Made by a program: the position numbers and the translations under genes
NCBI GenBank assembly: GCA_964576465.1
Contig: CAZNXE010000217.1
Location: forward strand, 1-9,836
Direction: 5' to 3'
From: CAZNXE01 sp964576465
GTDB taxonomy: Bacteria > Planctomycetota > Planctomycetia > Pirellulales > JAEUIK01
Length of the DNA: 9,836 nt
The notes under the pieces: model-generated
What the model was told of the DNA's origin: nothing
The model's database searches: none
What the model saw: the letters and a program-made list of their open reading frames with translations, nothing else
Shown: positions 7,304 through 9,836 of the stretch, in pieces
Layout of the letters: every line of letters begins with the position of its first letter
How positions within the stretch are numbered: position 1 is the stretch's first letter

Positions 7304-7697
7304 CTTGCAAAGCCAATTCACAGCGCAGCCGCACTAGCCGAGGCGCGTTCATGTTCAGTAGCCGCGCTGTCGCTCGACCAGCCGGCGTTCGTCCCACGAT
7401 CCTGCCGTCTTTGACCGTGAAATGAGATTCCCAATCGTCCATTCTGGGATGAAAGATCGCCGCCTGCTCATTTGTCTCGGGATCGATGCTGACCAGGTTG
7501 GGGCCCTTGTGATAGTTGCACTCGCTGCATGCCCACGCTAGCCCCTGCGGATCGTCAGACACCTCGTCTAGGTGTTGTTTGGCAATGATGTGATCAACAT
7601 GAAAGACAAGGTACGGGGCTGCACTCTCGCGAAAATGGCAATACTCACAACGCTGACCCGCTCTCAGTCGAACAAGTTTGCGAGTCCGTGCGTCCAT
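7293..7697 (-). CDS. HNH endonuclease
   Basis: This is a compact 134-residue stand-alone HNH nuclease. Two CxxC pairs, C17/C20 in RCEYC and C57/C60 in ACSEC, should hold a structural zinc. The catalytic core is HVDHIIAK (33-40) with H33, D35 and H36, followed by N61 and H63 in CNYHKG. The tail has FHPRMDDWESHF (82-93) and GRIVGRTPAGRATARLLNMN (98-117), the usual ending of a stand-alone HNH family that is widespread in cyanobacteria and planctomycetes. Family members cut DNA with a single metal ion, and the target is unknown. There is no methylase or toxin/immunity partner of known type beside it. Its ATG is 3 nt after the stop of the upstream small gene, with no good Shine-Dalgarno site, which suggests translational coupling. 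Confidence 0.93.
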   Translation of the reverse strand: MDARTRKLVRLRAGQRCEYCHFRESAAPYLVFHVDHIIAKQHLDEVSDDPQGLAWACSECNYHKGPNLVSIDPETNEQAAIFHPRMDDWESHFTVKDGRIVGRTPAGRATARLLNMNAPRLVRLRCELALQGEI

Positions 7698-7700
7698 GCT

Positions 7701-7958
7701 CTAGTCGTGCATGCTGGAATAAAGGCGCCTTGCTTTAGCCTGCATGAGGCTGATGACCTCCGCATCGTCAAGGTAGGTCCGATACTCGGCGTCCTCTTCC
7801 TCAGAAAGGGCCCCCAGATTGGCCTTGCGCCCCAGCGTTTCGATGCGTTTGCGGAGTTCATCGCTGACTTTCCAATCAACGAGTTTCTGCGCGGACTGAG
7901 GCGTCAGCCAACCGGCTGCAGGATCCAGGAACTGATCTAAGAAGCTGTGCATCGTCAT
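7701..7958 (-). CDS. Small charged protein coupled to HNH endonuclease
   Basis: The 85-residue protein starts MTMHSFLDQFLDP and is unnamed. It is mostly helical and highly charged, with LSEEEDAEYRTYLDDAEVISLMQAKARRLY at 51-80. From memory, small proteins with an EEE.AEY...(L/I)(D/R)...I..LQAKAR(R/K)L pattern often sit directly before this HNH family; that would need a search. No known domain or DNA-binding helix-turn-helix is evident. The frame stays open upstream to an ATG at 8150, but that would run through the REP hairpin, so the ATG at 7958 is preferred. No Shine-Dalgarno site precedes it. A partner, inhibitor or regulator of the nuclease is a reasonable guess only. Confidence 0.8.
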   Translation of the reverse strand: MTMHSFLDQFLDPAAGWLTPQSAQKLVDWKVSDELRKRIETLGRKANLGALSEEEDAEYRTYLDDAEVISLMQAKARRLYSSMHD

Positions 7959-7964
7959 ACATAA

Positions 7965-7994
7965 AGCATAGCAGAGATTGGCAGCACATAGCAA
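7965..7994 (-). promoter_or_regulatory. Candidate promoter giving a leaderless small-protein/HNH mRNA
   Basis: TTGCTA (7994-7989) and TATGCT (7970-7965) are 18 bases apart, each matching 4/6 of the sigma70 consensus. The ATG at 7958 lies exactly where transcription would begin, and no ribosome site precedes it, which is consistent with a leaderless transcript. Planctomycete promoters are poorly characterised, so this is tentative. Confidence 0.35.
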
Positions 7995-8065
7995 AACTGC
8001 CAGGCGAATGATCGCAGGGTCCGAATGGGCATCGCCCCGTTCGGAAGTCACCTTGAGAGAAGGGA

Positions 8066-8086
8066 GTAGGGTCCGCTGTGCGGACC
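8066..8086 (+). repeat. REP hairpin, left end of copy 1
   Basis: GTAG is followed by GGTCCGC, loop TGT, and GCGGACC, a perfect 7-bp stem. A GTAG tetranucleotide before an imperfect or perfect palindrome is the known signature of REP sequences that RAYT transposases bind. The same sequence occurs at 9381-9401. Confidence 0.85.
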
Positions 8087-8104
8087 GCCGATGAACGTGC
8101 AAAC

Positions 8105-8380
8105 CTATTCTCCGGCTTCTTTCACCAACCCCTTCTTGATCCATGCCCAATGCGTGGAATACCGGTCATCTCCCGGCGGCAGTGACCAAATCGCATGCAG
8201 AGGATCGGGCAACAACACCATGCCGGCGATACTGAACGGCCATCGCCCTTTGGCTTCGCGAAGGATGGTCCCAAGCAATCGCACAGCGGCGAGTTGTCCA
8301 AACACCGGCGCGTTCAGTTCGGTTTTCACCGTGGAAAAATACGCGCCGCCGGGAATGAAAGCGCGTCGATCATTGGGCAT
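8105..8380 (-). CDS. Truncated REP-associated tyrosine transposase, HUH motif lost
   Basis: This 91-residue frame begins MPNDRRAFIPGG, the usual opening of planctomycete RAYT (Y1-type HUH) transposases; an upstream ATG at 8404 would add eight residues lying almost at the REP end. The HUH site should read DHLHAIW at about 59-65, but here it is DPLHAIW: codon 60 (8203-8201) is CCT for Pro instead of CAT for His. The protein ends at LVKEAGE, while full RAYTs continue about 60-90 residues with the catalytic tyrosine, some 50 residues after the HUH. It therefore lacks both catalytic elements and should be inactive. Compared with copy 2 it differs at about 13 of 91 residues, consistent with drift rather than selection for function. 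Confidence 0.8.
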   Translation of the reverse strand: MPNDRRAFIPGGAYFSTVKTELNAPVFGQLAAVRLLGTILREAKGRWPFSIAGMVLLPDPLHAIWSLPPGDDRYSTHWAWIKKGLVKEAGE

Positions 8381-8405
8381 CCAGACATGGTACCCCGAAG
8401 GCATT

Positions 8406-8426
8406 GGTCCGCACAGCGGACCCTAC
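8406..8426 (-). repeat. REP hairpin, right end of copy 1 (inverted)
   Basis: GGTCCGC, ACA, GCGGACC and CTAC form the exact reverse complement of the left-end REP at 8066-8086. The pair in opposite orientation makes a BIME-like arrangement around the transposase fragment. It ends 23 bp from the stop of the nuclease-like gene. Confidence 0.85.
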
Positions 8427-8449
8427 TTGGCTATCATTCAGAGGCAAAT

Positions 8450-9187
8450 TCAGTACAAATAGCGATTCATCCGAGCAGTTCGGTATCGTCTGCCGAGCTG
8501 TTGTTCCATCGCATCCAGTATATCGTTTTCGTTTCTTCGAGAAATGTTCCCTCGGAACGCGATAGCGTAACCAGTATCAATCTGGTCTACGGGATCAAAC
8601 ACCGAGTCACCCAGGGCTCGAACCAGCTTGGATTGCCGGAATTGGTGCGCGGATGACGCGAATTCGTTTAAATAGAGTACCAGTCCACGATCTGCAACGA
8701 CTATAAGTCCATTGATTGATGTCAACACGTAAGAGGTGTTGAAATCAAAGTACAAACACATGCATCCGGGGTCATCACTATCGGCCGGAACTACCGGTAC
8801 GACGCCGTAGAACGTATTTCGAGCGCGTGTGCCGCATAGTTTTGCGTCAATTCCATCACAACACAACCAAAGCAGGTTGTAAGTGTGGTCGCGGGATGGC
8901 GTTTCATGAATCTGCTTTGCAGCCCCTTTGAATATAGCATCCAGGCGATTCGACCGATCGAGTGGCGAGGTGCGGACGGTCAGATCGTCGTCACCAACCG
9001 AAAACGTTTCTGTTTGGGCTGCGATGGTCTCCGGGTCGTCCAGTTTGTCTTTGACCTCGACGATATACTCGAAGTCGCCATCGTGAGCACGGACGTCGGC
9101 CCGCTTTTCAGTTGACTCAGGAATCGCGTGGGCATCAAATCCCAAGGAGCAAAAGAACTCAATCGCGGTGTGCTTAGAACGGTCCAT
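8450..9187 (-). CDS. PD-(D/E)xK nuclease-like protein of unknown function
   Basis: The 245-residue protein fits no family I can name. Its N-terminus looks like a PD-(D/E)xK nuclease fold: a first helix with E9 (AIEFFCSLGFDAH), then ADVRA with D31 and the strand YIVEVKDK with E44 and K46, giving D-x12-E-V-K. A following helix carries KQ at 91-92. The central strand LLWLCCDG (105-112) and TFYGVVPV (125-132) mark a second half with no known motif. Cys residues are frequent at 109-143 (C109, C110, C118, C142, C144) but are not spaced as a clear zinc site. If catalytic, it would cut nucleic acid; a defence or repair role is only a guess. Its base composition is nearer half G+C than the surrounding genes, and it is flanked on both sides by REP elements, which suggests acquisition. 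No clear Shine-Dalgarno precedes the ATG. Confidence 0.82.
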   Translation of the reverse strand: MDRSKHTAIEFFCSLGFDAHAIPESTEKRADVRAHDGDFEYIVEVKDKLDDPETIAAQTETFSVGDDDLTVRTSPLDRSNRLDAIFKGAAKQIHETPSRDHTYNLLWLCCDGIDAKLCGTRARNTFYGVVPVVPADSDDPGCMCLYFDFNTSYVLTSINGLIVVADRGLVLYLNEFASSAHQFRQSKLVRALGDSVFDPVDQIDTGYAIAFRGNISRRNENDILDAMEQQLGRRYRTARMNRYLY

Positions 9188-9380
9188 ATTACCGCATAAC
9201 TTGGTTATAGATAGTTTCTGCCTATCACCTGTAGGCCGCAGATGTGCAGCCTAACGCGCTGGCAGGTGAATTCCGTAAGTCGATTGTATTCGTTGGTTAC
9301 TCGATTGTCACACCGTTCCCGGCGCGCTAGGCCGTTTCTCCCTAGCGCTCATTGGGCCGGCGAGCTAGCCCATCAGCCGA
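9188..9380. other. Intergenic spacer rich in inverted repeats
   Basis: No gene is seen. The bases hold two related dyads. GCCTAACGCGC (9249-9259) is complementary to GCGCGCTAGGC (9322-9332) with one mismatch, and GCGCTAGG (9324-9331) is complementary to CCTAGCGC (9341-9348) around a 9-base loop. They share bases, so they are alternative folds. CGATTGT occurs twice (9281-9287, 9302-9308). A promoter for the nuclease-like gene would be expected near 9190-9240, but only weak TATCTA/TATAAC elements are seen. Confidence 0.5.
9324..9348. repeat. Perfect 8-bp stem hairpin
   Basis: GCGCTAGG and CCTAGCGC flank a 9-base loop (9332-9340). It lies between the REP element copy 2 and the nuclease-like gene. 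On neither strand does a U-run follow, so it is at most a weak terminator or a structural element. Confidence 0.5.
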
Positions 9381-9401
9381 GTAGGGTCCGCTGTGCGGAC
9401 C
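9381..9401 (+). repeat. REP hairpin, left end of copy 2
   Basis: GTAG plus GGTCCGC, TGT and GCGGACC, identical over all 21 bases to the left REP of copy 1. Confidence 0.85.
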
Positions 9402-9419
9402 GCCGATGAACGTGCAAAC

Positions 9420-9695
9420 CTATTCTCCGGCTTCTTTCACCAACTCCTTCTTGATCCATGCCCAGCGCGTGGAATACCGGTCATCTCCCGGCGGCAATGA
9501 CCAAATCGCATGCAGATGATCGGGCAACAACACCATGCCGGCGAGATTGAACGGCCATCGCTGCTTGGCTTCGCAAAGGATGGTCCCAAGCAATCGCACG
9601 GCGGCGAGTTCTCCAAACACCGGCGCATTCAGTTCCGTTTTCACGGTGAAAAAGTACGTGCCGCAGAGTATGAAAGCGCGTCGATCGTCGGGCAT
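9420..9695 (-). CDS. Truncated REP-associated tyrosine transposase, HUH intact
   Basis: This 91-residue frame begins MPDDRRAFILCG and includes the intact HUH site LLPDHLHAIWSLPPG (H60 and H62), the metal-binding half of a Y1-type transposase active site. It stops at LVKEAGE, at exactly the same codon as copy 1, so the C-terminal segment with the catalytic tyrosine is absent. The frame is open upstream to an ATG at 9770, which would read through the right REP hairpin; the start at 9695 fits the family. RAYTs act on REP hairpins as single-strand nucleases. This fragment might bind but should not cleave and rejoin DNA. Confidence 0.8.
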   Translation of the reverse strand: MPDDRRAFILCGTYFFTVKTELNAPVFGELAAVRLLGTILCEAKQRWPFNLAGMVLLPDHLHAIWSLPPGDDRYSTRWAWIKKELVKEAGE

Positions 9696-9720
9696 CCAGA
9701 CAGGGTACCCCGGAGCCATC

Positions 9721-9741
9721 GGTCCGCACAGCGGACGCTGC
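9721..9741 (-). repeat. Degenerate REP hairpin, right end of copy 2
   Basis: GGTCCGC, ACA, GCGGACG and CTGC make an inverted copy of the left REP with two changes, which remove one stem pair and alter the GTAG foot to GCAG on the minus strand. Confidence 0.75.
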
Positions 9742-9836
9742 TTGGCTCGTGCAGCACGGGCATTGCTCAAGCCTTACCTTCGAAGCCCCTGACACAGAAA
9801 ATCAAAGTTGGTAGAGACAATGCAGATTCCAGGATT
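9742..9836. other. Window-edge sequence with no recognised gene
   Basis: TTGGCT, shared with the right flank of copy 1, is followed by an imperfect 17-bp dyad (GCTCGTGC-A-GCACGGGC, 9745-9761). Nothing else is recognised before the window ends. Confidence 0.4.

Larger units (their letters stand above)
8066..8426 (-). mobile_element. REP-bounded truncated-RAYT element, copy 1 (361 bp)
   Basis: The element runs from GTAG plus hairpin at 8066-8086 to the inverted hairpin plus CTAC at 8406-8426, and it encloses a short RAYT-type reading frame. A second copy of identical length lies at 9381-9741, with about 30 mismatches counted by eye (roughly 92% identity) and no indels. Both are followed by TTGGCT on the right. 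No target-site duplication is seen. The two REP ends of this copy are exact inverted copies of each other. Confidence 0.85.
9381..9741 (-). mobile_element. REP-bounded truncated-RAYT element, copy 2 (361 bp)
   Basis: The left end at 9381-9401 is identical to that of copy 1. The right end at 9721-9741 is degenerate: the stem reads GGTCCGC/GCGGACG and the foot CTGC instead of CTAC. The interior aligns to copy 1 without gaps. Copy 2 keeps the HUH histidines and so is closer to the functional ancestor in the coding part but further in its right REP end. Confidence 0.85.

Noticed and set aside
7959..8150. N-terminal extension of the small protein to the ATG at 8150
   Set aside because: It would translate through the REP hairpin of copy 1 and its composition is unlike the conserved helical part.
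9696..9770. Upstream extension of the copy 2 RAYT frame to the ATG at 9770
   Set aside because: The added residues are encoded by the right REP and the flank outside the element; family members begin at MP(N/D)DRRAF.
1..9836. tRNA, rRNA or riboswitch genes
   Set aside because: No cloverleaf, conserved rRNA stretch or known riboswitch core was recognised on either strand by reading.

Overview
The window most likely comes from a planctomycete of the Pirellula/Rhodopirellula kind. The main clues are a giant SdrD-type surface protein that opens with the planctomycete LEPR-XLL-like motif (ESLERRQLLAG), a secreted WD40 propeller, a small-protein/HNH gene pair, and REP-associated transposase fragments. 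This is inference from protein style, since no marker gene is present. Every supported gene lies on the minus strand, so the text below follows transcription from high to low coordinates.

Accessory end (about 9836-7293). Two 361-bp copies of one mobile element (9381-9741 and 8066-8426) differ at about 30 positions with no indels. Each is bounded by inverted REP hairpins (GTAG plus a 7-bp stem) and encodes the same C-terminally truncated REP-associated tyrosine transposase (RAYT). Between them lies a gene for a PD-(D/E)xK nuclease-like protein of unknown function. Next comes a compact unit: an 85-aa charged small protein, possibly leaderless, then an HNH endonuclease 3 nt downstream, then a CYTH/class IV adenylate cyclase-like protein 25 nt further on. 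An 18-bp perfect palindrome sits over the HNH stop codon.

Core metabolism (about 6710-3698). Citrate synthase (gltA) is complete and carries all its catalytic residues. A divergent L-fucose/L-arabinose isomerase-type protein follows 24 nt later and is probably co-transcribed.

Surface and secreted end (about 3700-1). A hairpin-bearing spacer precedes a secreted seven-repeat WD40 protein. A second hairpin spacer then precedes a large SdrD/Cna-B repeat protein that starts at GTG with a strong Shine-Dalgarno site and runs off the window at base 1, with five B-like repeats visible.

No tRNA, rRNA, CRISPR array or intact transposon was recognised. The most unusual parts are the paired transposase-fragment elements around the nuclease-like gene and the small-protein/HNH/CYTH unit.
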